A DNA stretch of 6,599 nt from CAZOSF01 sp964582415. GTDB taxonomy: Bacteria > Bacteroidota > Bacteroidia > Flavobacteriales > Flavobacteriaceae. The translations under genes and the position numbers were made by a program. Of the stretch, positions 1-6,092 are shown one piece after another. The DNA is taken from NCBI GenBank assembly GCA_964582415.1, contig CAZOSF010000097.1, positions 1 to 6,599 of the forward strand. The letters run 5' to 3'. The notes below the pieces were generated by a model. The model did not search any database and had not been told where the DNA came from. It saw nothing but the letters and a program-made list of their open reading frames with translations. Each line of letters opens with the position of its first letter. Positions within the stretch are counted from its first letter, which is position 1.

Positions 1-1509
1 TCTACTCCTCTAGTAGTGGAATTGGATGCTAGTGGTGTAGCTGTTGTTGATGCTAGTGCACTTCTAGTTAGCATCGATGAAGCATGTGGTTATACCGTAA
101 CAACTGGTGGTGGTGCTCCAGTACCTGGATCACTTACTACACTTTTCGCTTCCAATAACGGAGGTTCAAATGGAGGTGCAGTTTATTTCGATGTAACTAT
201 CGGAGCGGAAGATATCAGTATTACCGATATCGATATCAACACCGATGAAGCTGGAGCCTTTACCATGGATGTTTATACCGTGGCTGGAACTTATGTTGGA
301 AATGAAGGTAACTCCGGTGCATGGACCCTACAGACTTCCTCTTCGGGAACTGCTGCAGGAACTATCGATACACCAACCAATGCTGTATTGGATACTCCTC
401 TTGCCCTAGAGGCCGGTATGTCTTATGGTATTGCACTTGTATTGGATGCCAACCACGGACATAGTTATACCAATGGTGACGGAACGAACGAGAACTACTC
501 TAACGCCGATCTTTCTTTGGCTGCTGGTGCTGCTTCAAACGTTCCGTTTGACGGATCGCCATTCAGCCCAAGGGTATTTAATGGAACTCTTAACTACGTT
601 GTTGGTTCACCACCAAGCGAAACCATCGAGTTTACTTGTGAGGATCTTGGTGCAAACGTAATTGACATTACAGTTACAGACGACAGTGGCAATACTTCTA
701 CTTGTACTTCTACCGTGATTGTAATAGACGTTACCGATCCAGTATTGGTATGTATGGATGCCGTTGTTGAAATCGGCCCAGAAGGTACTGCCGAAGTATT
801 ACCAGAATATTTCATCGATAACGCTAACTCTTTCGATAACTGTGGTATTACTATTACTGCTGTTGATGTAACCGATGTTACTTGCGACGATGTAGGTTCT
901 GTAATTACTGTAACAGTATTCGCTAGTGATGCTGATGGAAACTTGGCAAGCTGTACTGCAGAAATGACCGTAGTAGACGCTTTGGGTCCAGTAATCGAAA
1001 ACTGTCCAGCAGACATGACCGTAGATCCAGGACCATTGAACTTGTTCTATGAACTTCCTGACTACTGGACTACTACTGATGCAACCGCTACAGACAACTG
1101 TACCGATCCAGTAACTATCTTAGGACAGGATCCTGCTGCTGGTACTTTATTGCCTGACGGAGTTTACACCATCACTCTTTTCGCAGAAGATGAGTATGGA
1201 AACGTTGGTGAGTGTACTTTCGAATTAACTATCGAGAGTATCCTTGGAGTGGATGATTACAACCTAGAAAATGGTGTTGTACTTTATCCGAACCCAGCTA
1301 ACCACACTGTAAACATCGCTAATGCAACTTCTATTCAATTAGAGAGTGCAGCCATTTACGACATCAATGGTCGTTTGGTTCAAAATATCGATCTAAGAAA
1401 TATGTCTACAGAACAATCAGTAGATGTATCTAACCTTGCTTCTGGAGTGTACATGGTACAAATCTTCGGAGCCGAAGGACAGGCTGTAAAACGATTAGTT
1501 AAGGAATAA
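1..1509 (+). CDS. Secreted HYR-repeat protein with T9SS C-terminal sorting domain (5' partial)
   Basis: The frame is open from base 1, so the true start and signal peptide lie outside the window; the GTG at 16 is internal. The 502 visible codons read as an exported adhesin-like or multidomain surface protein. Numbering codons from base 1: a HYR-like module (Ig-like fold) begins at the edge and is interrupted at about codons 44-203 by a cysteine-free domain, resuming at TIEFTCEDLG and DDSGNTSTC. A second module spans about 246-329 (DNCGIT, DADGNLASC). A third spans about 330-412 (ENCPADMTV, TDNCTDPV, YGNVGEC). Codons 423-502 form a type IX secretion sorting domain (VVLYPNPAN, IYDINGRLV, LASGVYMVQI, basic KRLVKE end). 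By family knowledge such proteins cross the outer membrane by T9SS and are released or anchored after cleavage of this domain. No catalytic domain is visible, so the function of the whole protein is unknown; an enzyme could lie in the missing N-terminal part. Two in-frame TAA codons end the gene, followed 20 bp later by a strong terminator. Confidence 0.9.
   Translation, partial: STPLVVELDASGVAVVDASALLVSIDEACGYTVTTGGGAPVPGSLTTLFASNNGGSNGGAVYFDVTIGAEDISITDIDINTDEAGAFTMDVYTVAGTYVGNEGNSGAWTLQTSSSGTAAGTIDTPTNAVLDTPLALEAGMSYGIALVLDANHGHSYTNGDGTNENYSNADLSLAAGAASNVPFDGSPFSPRVFNGTLNYVVGSPPSETIEFTCEDLGANVIDITVTDDSGNTSTCTSTVIVIDVTDPVLVCMDAVVEIGPEGTAEVLPEYFIDNANSFDNCGITITAVDVTDVTCDDVGSVITVTVFASDADGNLASCTAEMTVVDALGPVIENCPADMTVDPGPLNLFYELPDYWTTTDATATDNCTDPVTILGQDPAAGTLLPDGVYTITLFAEDEYGNVGECTFELTIESILGVDDYNLENGVVLYPNPANHTVNIANATSIQLESAAIYDINGRLVQNIDLRNMSTEQSVDVSNLASGVYMVQIFGAEGQAVKRLVKE
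130..609 (+). other. Domain inserted within a HYR-like module of the secreted protein
   Basis: About 160 codons, from LTTLFASNNGG to NGTLNYVVGS, sit between the two halves of a HYR-like repeat. The left half ends at IDEACGYTV and the right half resumes at TIEFTCEDLG. The insert has no cysteine, while both flanks have them, and it is bounded by low-complexity linkers (TTGGGAPVPG and GSPPSE). Its alternating hydrophobic and polar pattern and Asp/Asn/Gly-rich turns (SITDIDINTDEAG, DANHGHSYTNGDG) suggest an extracellular beta-sandwich, possibly calcium- or carbohydrate-binding. Similar stretches (GGAVYFD, FTMDVYT, GTYVGNEGN, GIALVLD, SPRVFNG) recur in secreted proteins of environmental bacteria as I recall them, but I cannot name a family with certainty. 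The boundaries are approximate and the function is inferred only. Confidence 0.6.
1267..1506 (+). other. T9SS type A C-terminal sorting domain
   Basis: The last 80 codons match the conserved architecture of type IX secretion sorting domains: an opening YPNPANHTVNI strand, a central IYDINGRLVQNI strand, LASGVYMVQI near the end and a terminal KRLVKE. The family directs periplasmic cargo to the T9SS outer-membrane translocon and is normally removed by the sortase-like PorU. This domain implies that the organism has a T9SS, whose genes are not in the window. Confidence 0.9.
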
Positions 1510-1529
1510 TAAATAACCAACTAAATCGA

Positions 1530-1562
1530 AAAACCCCCTCCAGACGGAGGGGGTTTTGTTTT
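1530..1562. terminator. Intrinsic terminator, probably bidirectional, between convergent genes
   Basis: A perfect 12-bp stem pairs 1530-1541 (AAAACCCCCTCC) with 1546-1557 (GGAGGGGGTTTT) around the tetraloop AGAC. In the + direction it is followed by a T-rich tail (TTTTGTTTTT), starting 20 bp after the stop of the secreted protein gene. In the - direction the stem ends in four T followed by another T and then CGATTT, 14 bp after the bTHX stop. It can therefore serve both converging transcripts; the + direction tail is the stronger. Confidence 0.93.
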
Positions 1563-1571
1563 TGGAAGCTA

Positions 1572-1685
1572 TCACTTTTTTGAACCTTTAATGCTTTCCT
1601 GCTTCTTTTTCTTTCGGGGTCGTAAGCGGCCAGCAGAACCTCGAACGATTTTACCCCTTTTGGTTTTCTTATCACCTTTTCCCAT
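1572..1685 (-). CDS. Small ribosomal subunit protein bTHX (THX family)
   Basis: A 37-codon gene encodes a very basic peptide (17 of 37 residues Lys or Arg) beginning MGKGDKKTKRGKI and continuing RGSAGRLRPRKKKK. This closely follows the Thermus Thx pattern as I recall it (MGKGDRRTRRGKI, then RPRKK), a peptide bound in the head of the 30S subunit and contacting 16S rRNA. Members in Bacteroidota are somewhat longer than the roughly 26-residue Thermus peptide, and here the tail QESIKGSKK provides the extra length. The ATG at 1685 is chosen because the family signature starts exactly there. An upstream in-frame ATG at 1781 would add 32 unrelated residues and overlap the end of trpA. No clear Shine-Dalgarno is seen. 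The gene lies 61 bp after trpA on the same strand and ends 14 bp before the shared terminator, so it is either the last gene of the trp transcript or has its own promoter in the gap. Confidence 0.88.
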   Translation of the reverse strand: MGKGDKKTKRGKIVRGSAGRLRPRKKKKQESIKGSKK

Positions 1686-1705
1686 TTCATTTGATTTTTG
1701 GTTAC

Positions 1706-1719
1706 CCTTATTAATAAGG
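1706..1719. repeat. Perfect 14-bp palindrome upstream of bTHX
   Basis: CCTTATTAATAAGG is its own reverse complement and ends 20 bp before the bTHX start codon, in the short gap after trpA. On the minus strand a T7 run (1720-1726) lies immediately upstream, and a TTG lies about 20 nt before the central TATTAATA, loosely resembling the spacing of Bacteroidota -33/-7 promoters although the -7 TTTG part is absent. It could be an operator, part of a promoter or chance. The sequence shows only the symmetry. Confidence 0.4.
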
Positions 1720-1746
1720 AAAAAAATGGAAATAAACAATTCTGGT

Positions 1747-2514
1747 TTATCGAATAGAGGCGAGAAAGGGTGAGATCCCATCGATTCCTTCCCTAGAAAG
1801 GGCCCTTATAAAGGCACTTCCAAGGATAGCACCAGAACTATATTTTGTCGCTTGTTGAAATGTTTGTTCGTTGGATATTCCAAAGCCCACAATTCGCGGC
1901 GACTTTAATTGCATTCCATCAATTCTTTCAAAGTATTTCATGTTCTCTTCCCCAAATCCTTCTTTCGCTCCTGTTGTACTCGCACTGCTTACCATATAGA
2001 TAAAGCCAGTACTAGCCGCATCAATTTTTCGAATGCGATCTTCCGAAGTCTGTGGGGTAATTAAAAAAATCATGGAGAAACCATGGGAGTCAAACATATG
2101 CTGATACTTTTCTTGATATTCCTCTAATGGTAAGTCGGGAATAATAAATCCGTCAATCCCAATTTCCTGGCATCGTTTGCAAAAAGCTTCGACTCCATAT
2201 TGCATAATCGGATTGAAATACCCCATTATGATTAGGGGGATATTGATATGTCCGCGAATACCATCGAGCTGTTCAAACAGTTTTTCGGTGGTCATCCCAT
2301 TTTTTAAGGCAATTGTGGAAGATTCTTGGATGGTAGGGCCGTCTGCCAATGGATCGCTGAATGGAAGCCCGATCTCTACCATATCCACCCCGTTTGCTTG
2401 CAAGGATTTGAGAATCGGAACTGTATCCTCCAGATTGGGAAATCCCGCAGTGAAGTAGATGGAAAGTAATTTTTCTGATTGACTAAGCGCCGTTTTAATT
2501 CTATTCATTTCCAT
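1747..2514 (-). CDS. trpA: Tryptophan synthase alpha subunit
   Basis: This subunit cleaves indole-3-glycerol phosphate to indole and glyceraldehyde 3-phosphate and passes indole through a tunnel to TrpB in the cytoplasmic alpha2-beta2 complex. The 255-residue TIM barrel is slightly shorter than the enterobacterial enzyme (about 268). The signature VEIGLPFSDPLADGPTIQ holds both catalytic acids, Glu47 and Asp58 (Glu49 and Asp60 in Salmonella). Tyr173 in GFIYMVSSAS, GFGIS at 210-214 and GSAF at 232-235 fit the active-site and phosphate-binding loops. The start at 2514 lies 3 bp after the trpB stop. A second ATG two codons in (2508) is equally credible and would give the MNRIKTAL start. It is the last trp gene of the operon, and only a weak AT-rich hairpin follows it. 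Confidence 0.96.
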   Translation of the reverse strand: MEMNRIKTALSQSEKLLSIYFTAGFPNLEDTVPILKSLQANGVDMVEIGLPFSDPLADGPTIQESSTIALKNGMTTEKLFEQLDGIRGHINIPLIIMGYFNPIMQYGVEAFCKRCQEIGIDGFIIPDLPLEEYQEKYQHMFDSHGFSMIFLITPQTSEDRIRKIDAASTGFIYMVSSASTTGAKEGFGEENMKYFERIDGMQLKSPRIVGFGISNEQTFQQATKYSSGAILGSAFIRALSREGIDGISPFLASIR

Positions 2515-2517
2515 CGC

Positions 2518-3699
2518 TTATAAATTGAAATATTCGATATAGGTATTCAAGTCCTTGTCTCCTCTACCGCTAAGATTTACTACTACGATATCTTCGGGAC
2601 GGAAAACTCTTTCTTTGAAAATGGCAAGGGCATGACTGGTCTCTATTGCAGGAATAATACCTTCTGTCGCACTCAATTCCAAACCTGCTTTCATGGCATC
2701 TTCATCGGTGATGGAAATAAACTCTCCACGTCCGCTGGAATACAAATGTGCGTGCATAGGTCCGACACCGGGATAATCCAATCCTGCGGAAATGGAATAG
2801 GGTTCCGTTATTTGTCCATCGGGGGTTTGCATCAACAAAGTTTTGCTCCCATGAATTATTCCGGTTTTTCCAAGAACAGAGGTTGCAGCACTTTCGCCAG
2901 AATGAATTCCCTTTCCTGCCGCTTCAACAGCGATGATTCCCACTTCGGGTGCGTCAAGGAAATGATAATACAATCCAGCGGCATTACTTCCTCCGCCTAC
3001 ACAAGCCACAACATAATTTGGTCCCTCACGCCCTTCAATTTCCAAGAGTTGTTTTCTCACTTCCTCGGAAATGACGCTTTGAAATCGTGCTACCATATCG
3101 GGATAGGGATGAGGTCCTACCACACTACCGATAATGTAGTGCGTGTTTATCGGGTTATTGATCCAATCACGAATAGCCTCGTTGGTGGCATCCTTTAAGG
3201 TTTTACTCCCTGAATGTGCAGGAATTACCTCGGCTCCGAGCATTTTCATGCGGGCTACATTGGGCGCTTGTCGTTTCATATCAATGGCACCCATATACAC
3301 ATGGCATTCCATGCCCATCAATGCACAGACTGTGGCGGTAGCCACACCATGTTGTCCAGCACCGGTTTCGGCTATAATGCGTTTCTTGCCCAATCTTTTG
3401 GCCAGAAGAATTTGACCAATGGTATTGTTGATTTTATGGGCACCGGTATGGCAAAGATCCTCTCGCTTCAAATAAATTTTTGTTCCATATTTTTCAGAGA
3501 ATCTTTTGGCGAAATATAGAGGGGTTGGTCTGCCAACATAATTCGTTAGCAATTCATTAAATTCCTTTTGAAAATCGGGATCGGCTATGATATTTTTGTA
3601 GTTCAGCCGAAGTTCTTCTACATTAGGATAGAGCATCTCTGGGATATAAGCACCCCCAAAGTCACCGTAATAGCCCTTCTCATCTACATTATAGTTCAT
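2518..3699 (-). CDS. trpB: Tryptophan synthase beta subunit
   Basis: This PLP enzyme condenses indole from TrpA with L-serine to form L-tryptophan. The 393-residue length is typical of the TrpB1 class that partners with TrpA. Visible features are the N-terminal GYYGDFGGAYIPEML, the PLP-binding Lys89 in HTGAHKINN, the catalytic Glu111 in AETGAGQHG, and the PLP phosphate loop GGGSN at 235-239. Further on are the conserved SAGLDYPGVGP and the C-terminal NLSGRGDKD. Lys89 and Glu111 sit two positions after Salmonella Lys87 and Glu109, so the alignment is nearly collinear. Its start codon lies 11 nt inside the end of trpF and its stop is 3 nt before trpA, consistent with coupled translation and balanced production of the two subunits. 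Confidence 0.98.
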   Translation of the reverse strand: MNYNVDEKGYYGDFGGAYIPEMLYPNVEELRLNYKNIIADPDFQKEFNELLTNYVGRPTPLYFAKRFSEKYGTKIYLKREDLCHTGAHKINNTIGQILLAKRLGKKRIIAETGAGQHGVATATVCALMGMECHVYMGAIDMKRQAPNVARMKMLGAEVIPAHSGSKTLKDATNEAIRDWINNPINTHYIIGSVVGPHPYPDMVARFQSVISEEVRKQLLEIEGREGPNYVVACVGGGSNAAGLYYHFLDAPEVGIIAVEAAGKGIHSGESAATSVLGKTGIIHGSKTLLMQTPDGQITEPYSISAGLDYPGVGPMHAHLYSSGRGEFISITDEDAMKAGLELSATEGIIPAIETSHALAIFKERVFRPEDIVVVNLSGRGDKDLNTYIEYFNL

Positions 3700-4321
3700 C
3701 CATAAAGTTTTTTAAGGCTGCAATGTCCTTGCGGCCAGGTTCTATTTCAAATTTACTGTTTACGTCTATGGCGTAAATGGGGAGAGTTTCCTCTCCTAAT
3801 ATGTCTTTTAATGTCATAATAGCATCCGGTCCAATACCTCCGCTGAGAACAATAGGCTTTTTTAGGGGATATTGCTTCAAAAGATCCCAATTGAAGGTCT
3901 TTCCAGAACCTCCTCTCTGATTACTATAAGAATCAAATAGAAACGCTTCCACATGGGGTTCATAGTCAAGAAGTTGATTAAAATTAAAGGATTCGCCAAC
4001 ATTGAACACTTTCCAAATAACCAAATTTTCTAGGGCGATGAAATCTAAAATGGCCCGAAGTTCCTCAACAAAGATGACATCTTCGTCCCCATGCAGTTGA
4101 ATTACCGAGAGTGCATGCTCCTTCACTTTAGTTATAATCATTTCCATGGATTCATTCACAAAAACACCAACCTTTCGAATGGTTTCTGGAACGAACACAT
4201 TTGGCCCAGTATAATGCCTCGGACTTGGCTCATAAAAAATAAAGCCGAGATAGTCTGGACCAAGTGTTGCCACCTCTTCCACATTATATTTCATACCACA
4301 CACCTTCAATTTTGGCTTCAT
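3689..4321 (-). CDS. trpF: Phosphoribosylanthranilate isomerase
   Basis: This enzyme catalyses the Amadori rearrangement of N-(5-phosphoribosyl)anthranilate to the ribulose form (CdRP) that TrpC uses. The 210-residue single-domain barrel has the general base Cys8 in LKVCGMK, the conserved GFIFYEPSPRHY, QLHGDE at 75-80 and the general acid Asp130 in FLFDSY. The phosphate-binding segments are GGSGKTFNW, LSGGI and the late IDVNSKFEIEPGRKD. It is a free-standing protein, not fused to TrpC as in enteric bacteria. Its ATG overlaps the trpC TGA by 4 nt (ATGA), and its last 11 nt overlap trpB. Confidence 0.97.
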   Translation of the reverse strand: MKPKLKVCGMKYNVEEVATLGPDYLGFIFYEPSPRHYTGPNVFVPETIRKVGVFVNESMEMIITKVKEHALSVIQLHGDEDVIFVEELRAILDFIALENLVIWKVFNVGESFNFNQLLDYEPHVEAFLFDSYSNQRGGSGKTFNWDLLKQYPLKKPIVLSGGIGPDAIMTLKDILGEETLPIYAIDVNSKFEIEPGRKDIAALKNFMDEL

Positions 4322-5097
4322 AGCAATTGTAATAATTCGGATAGGGCTTTGCCTGGTTTTTCTGATTTCATAAAATGTTCTCCCATTAAAAACCCCTGAA
4401 ATCCGTGTGCATTTAGTGTTTTTATTTCCGAAGCACTGGAGAGTCCGCTCTCGGTAACTTTTACAAATTCACTTGGAATTTTTCGAGAAAGTTGAATGCT
4501 GGTTTCGATGGAAACTTCAAAAGTTTTGAGATTTCTATTGTTCACCCCAATCATATCTATGGTTGGGAAAAGATTTCGACTCAATTCTTCCTCGTTGTGA
4601 ACCTCCAGTAATACTTCTAACCCAATCTTATTGGCCAATTCAGAATATTCTTTTATTTCCCTGGAATTTAAACAAGCGGCAATTAATAAAATCACGTCAG
4701 CCCCATTGGCTTTGGATTCTATAATTTGATAAGGATCGACGACAAATTCTTTTCTTAAAATGGGACATTTTACTGTTTCTCGAGCCAAAAGCAAATCCTC
4801 CAATGAACCTCCAAAAAATTTGGTGTCAGTAAGAACAGAAATTCCTGCTGCTCCTCCCATTTCATACGATGCTACTACTTCATCCAACAACACCTTGTCG
4901 TTGATTACCGATCTACTCGGTGATTTTCGCTTGTGTTCGGCGATGATACCTATTGATTTTTGTTGTAGCGCATTTTTTAACGAAATGCCCGTACGATTAA
5001 ATCTGGGCAGTGAAGTCAATTGTTTTTCTGGAATCCACTGCTTTCGAGCGCTTACCTCTTTCCGTTTATAATTGGTTATTTGTTCTAAAATAGTCAT
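4318..5097 (-). CDS. trpC: Indole-3-glycerol phosphate synthase
   Basis: This enzyme closes the indole ring of CdRP with loss of CO2 and water, giving indole-3-glycerol phosphate for TrpA. The 259-residue barrel shows the full catalytic set: Glu54 and Lys56 in IIAEHKRKSPS, Lys116 in LRKEFVVDPYQI, Glu165 in LLEVHNEEEL, Asn187 in GVNNRNLKTF, and Glu216-Ser217 in VTESGL. The order and spacing match the well-studied archaeal enzyme (Glu51, Lys53, Lys110, Glu159, Asn180, Glu210, Ser211). GGAAGISVLTD and GFLMGEHFM complete the phosphate site. The start overlaps the trpD stop by 4 nt (ATGA); a modest GGA lies just upstream inside trpD. There is no TrpF fusion. Confidence 0.97.
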   Translation of the reverse strand: MTILEQITNYKRKEVSARKQWIPEKQLTSLPRFNRTGISLKNALQQKSIGIIAEHKRKSPSRSVINDKVLLDEVVASYEMGGAAGISVLTDTKFFGGSLEDLLLARETVKCPILRKEFVVDPYQIIESKANGADVILLIAACLNSREIKEYSELANKIGLEVLLEVHNEEELSRNLFPTIDMIGVNNRNLKTFEVSIETSIQLSRKIPSEFVKVTESGLSSASEIKTLNAHGFQGFLMGEHFMKSEKPGKALSELLQLL

Positions 5098-6092
5098 GCT
5101 TCCAAACTAAGTTTTTGAAGTTTTTCAAAGGCATTTAATGCAGCCCCTTCCATCAGGGAAGTCTCCGCTTTCTGAATGCCTTCCGATAGGGAGCAACCTA
5201 TGGCCGTCATGATGGCAAGCCCAGCATTGGAGCATACCACATTGTTTTGTGCCTCGGTACCATTGCCTTTCAAGATATTTTGGAAAATACCGACGGCATC
5301 TTCCACCGTATCTCCGCCGTATATAGCTTCCATTGTAACGGCATTGTATCCAAAATTTTCTGGAGTTAGAAGCTTTTCAGAATTACGTGTAATCATTTTG
5401 GTGCCTCCTGTTAGGGATACTTCATCATACCCATCCAGTGCGTGCAGCACATTGAAGTTTTTATCACCTTTTTGATAAAGATATCCATAAAGGCGGGCCA
5501 ATTCCAGGCTAAAAACTCCTACCAATTGATTTTTAGGGAAGGCTGGATTTACCATGGGACCCAACATATTGAAAAATGTTTTTACTCCCAAAGCGCGTCG
5601 AATGGGGCCCACGTTCTTCATCGCAGGGTGAAATAGGGGAGCATGAAGAATGCAGATCCCCGCTTCGTCCAAGCATCGCTTTAAGAAGCCGGTATCGTTG
5701 GTGAAATGAATGCCTTGGGCTTCCAGAACATTACTGCTGCCGCTGATGGAGGAGACCCCATAATTTCCATGTTTGGTCACTAAAACGCCAGCTCCAGCAG
5801 TAACAAAGGAGGCTAGGGTGGATATGTTGAATGTATTTTTTCCATCCCCTCCCGTTCCACATAGGTCGATGGTGGTATAGTCCTCCAAGTTCACTGGAAT
5901 GCATAATTCCAGAAGGGCATCTCTAAACCCTTCCAATTCTTCCAAAGAAATGCTTCGCATCATGTACACGGTTATAAAGGCTGCCATTTGCGACTCGTTA
6001 TAGGTTCCTCTGGAAATTTGAACAAGAACTTCTTTGGCCTCCTCTTTGGAAAGCTTTTCGTGGTTGATCAATCGGTTTAGTACGGCCTTCAT
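5094..6092 (-). CDS. trpD: Anthranilate phosphoribosyltransferase
   Basis: This enzyme transfers phosphoribose from PRPP to anthranilate, the second step after chorismate. The 332-residue protein has the usual length. The PRPP-binding glycine loop CGTGGDGKNTFNIST (GTGGD at 79-83), KHGN at 107-110, the anthranilate-site segment HPAMKNVGPIRRALGVKTFFNMLGP (in two parts: HPAMKNVGPIRR, then ALGVKTFFNMLGP) and the metal-binding Asp223-Glu224 in GYDEVSLTG are all intact. A helical N-terminal dimerisation region (LINHEKLSKEEA) precedes them. The ATG directly abuts the trpG TAA with no spacer. TrpD is separate from TrpG, unlike the enterobacterial TrpG-TrpD fusion. Confidence 0.97.
   Translation of the reverse strand: MKAVLNRLINHEKLSKEEAKEVLVQISRGTYNESQMAAFITVYMMRSISLEELEGFRDALLELCIPVNLEDYTTIDLCGTGGDGKNTFNISTLASFVTAGAGVLVTKHGNYGVSSISGSSNVLEAQGIHFTNDTGFLKRCLDEAGICILHAPLFHPAMKNVGPIRRALGVKTFFNMLGPMVNPAFPKNQLVGVFSLELARLYGYLYQKGDKNFNVLHALDGYDEVSLTGGTKMITRNSEKLLTPENFGYNAVTMEAIYGGDTVEDAVGIFQNILKGNGTEAQNNVVCSNAGLAIMTAIGCSLSEGIQKAETSLMEGAALNAFEKLQKLSLEA

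Noticed and set aside
594..1016. 140-codon open frame on the minus strand inside the secreted protein gene
   Set aside because: It lies antisense to clear HYR modules. The Thr/Val/Ser-rich translation is what the reverse complement of a Val/Thr/Asp-rich gene gives, and no domain is recognisable.
1732..1750. Terminator for the trp operon at the trpA stop
   Set aside because: The stem is only 6 bp of mostly A/T pairs and the T run is offset by several bases, so I do not call it as a functional terminator.
1591..1773. 60-codon plus-strand open frame across bTHX and the trpA end
   Set aside because: It is antisense to bTHX, and its Phe-rich start is just the complement of the Lys-rich bTHX codons. 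No independent support.
1572..1781. 69-codon version of the bTHX gene starting at 1781
   Set aside because: The first 32 residues are unrelated to the family and overlap the 3' end of trpA. The bTHX signature begins exactly at the internal ATG at 1685.
2632..3198. 188-codon plus-strand open frame opposite trpB
   Set aside because: It is a shadow of trpB, which has all its catalytic motifs on the other strand. The antisense translation resembles no family I know.
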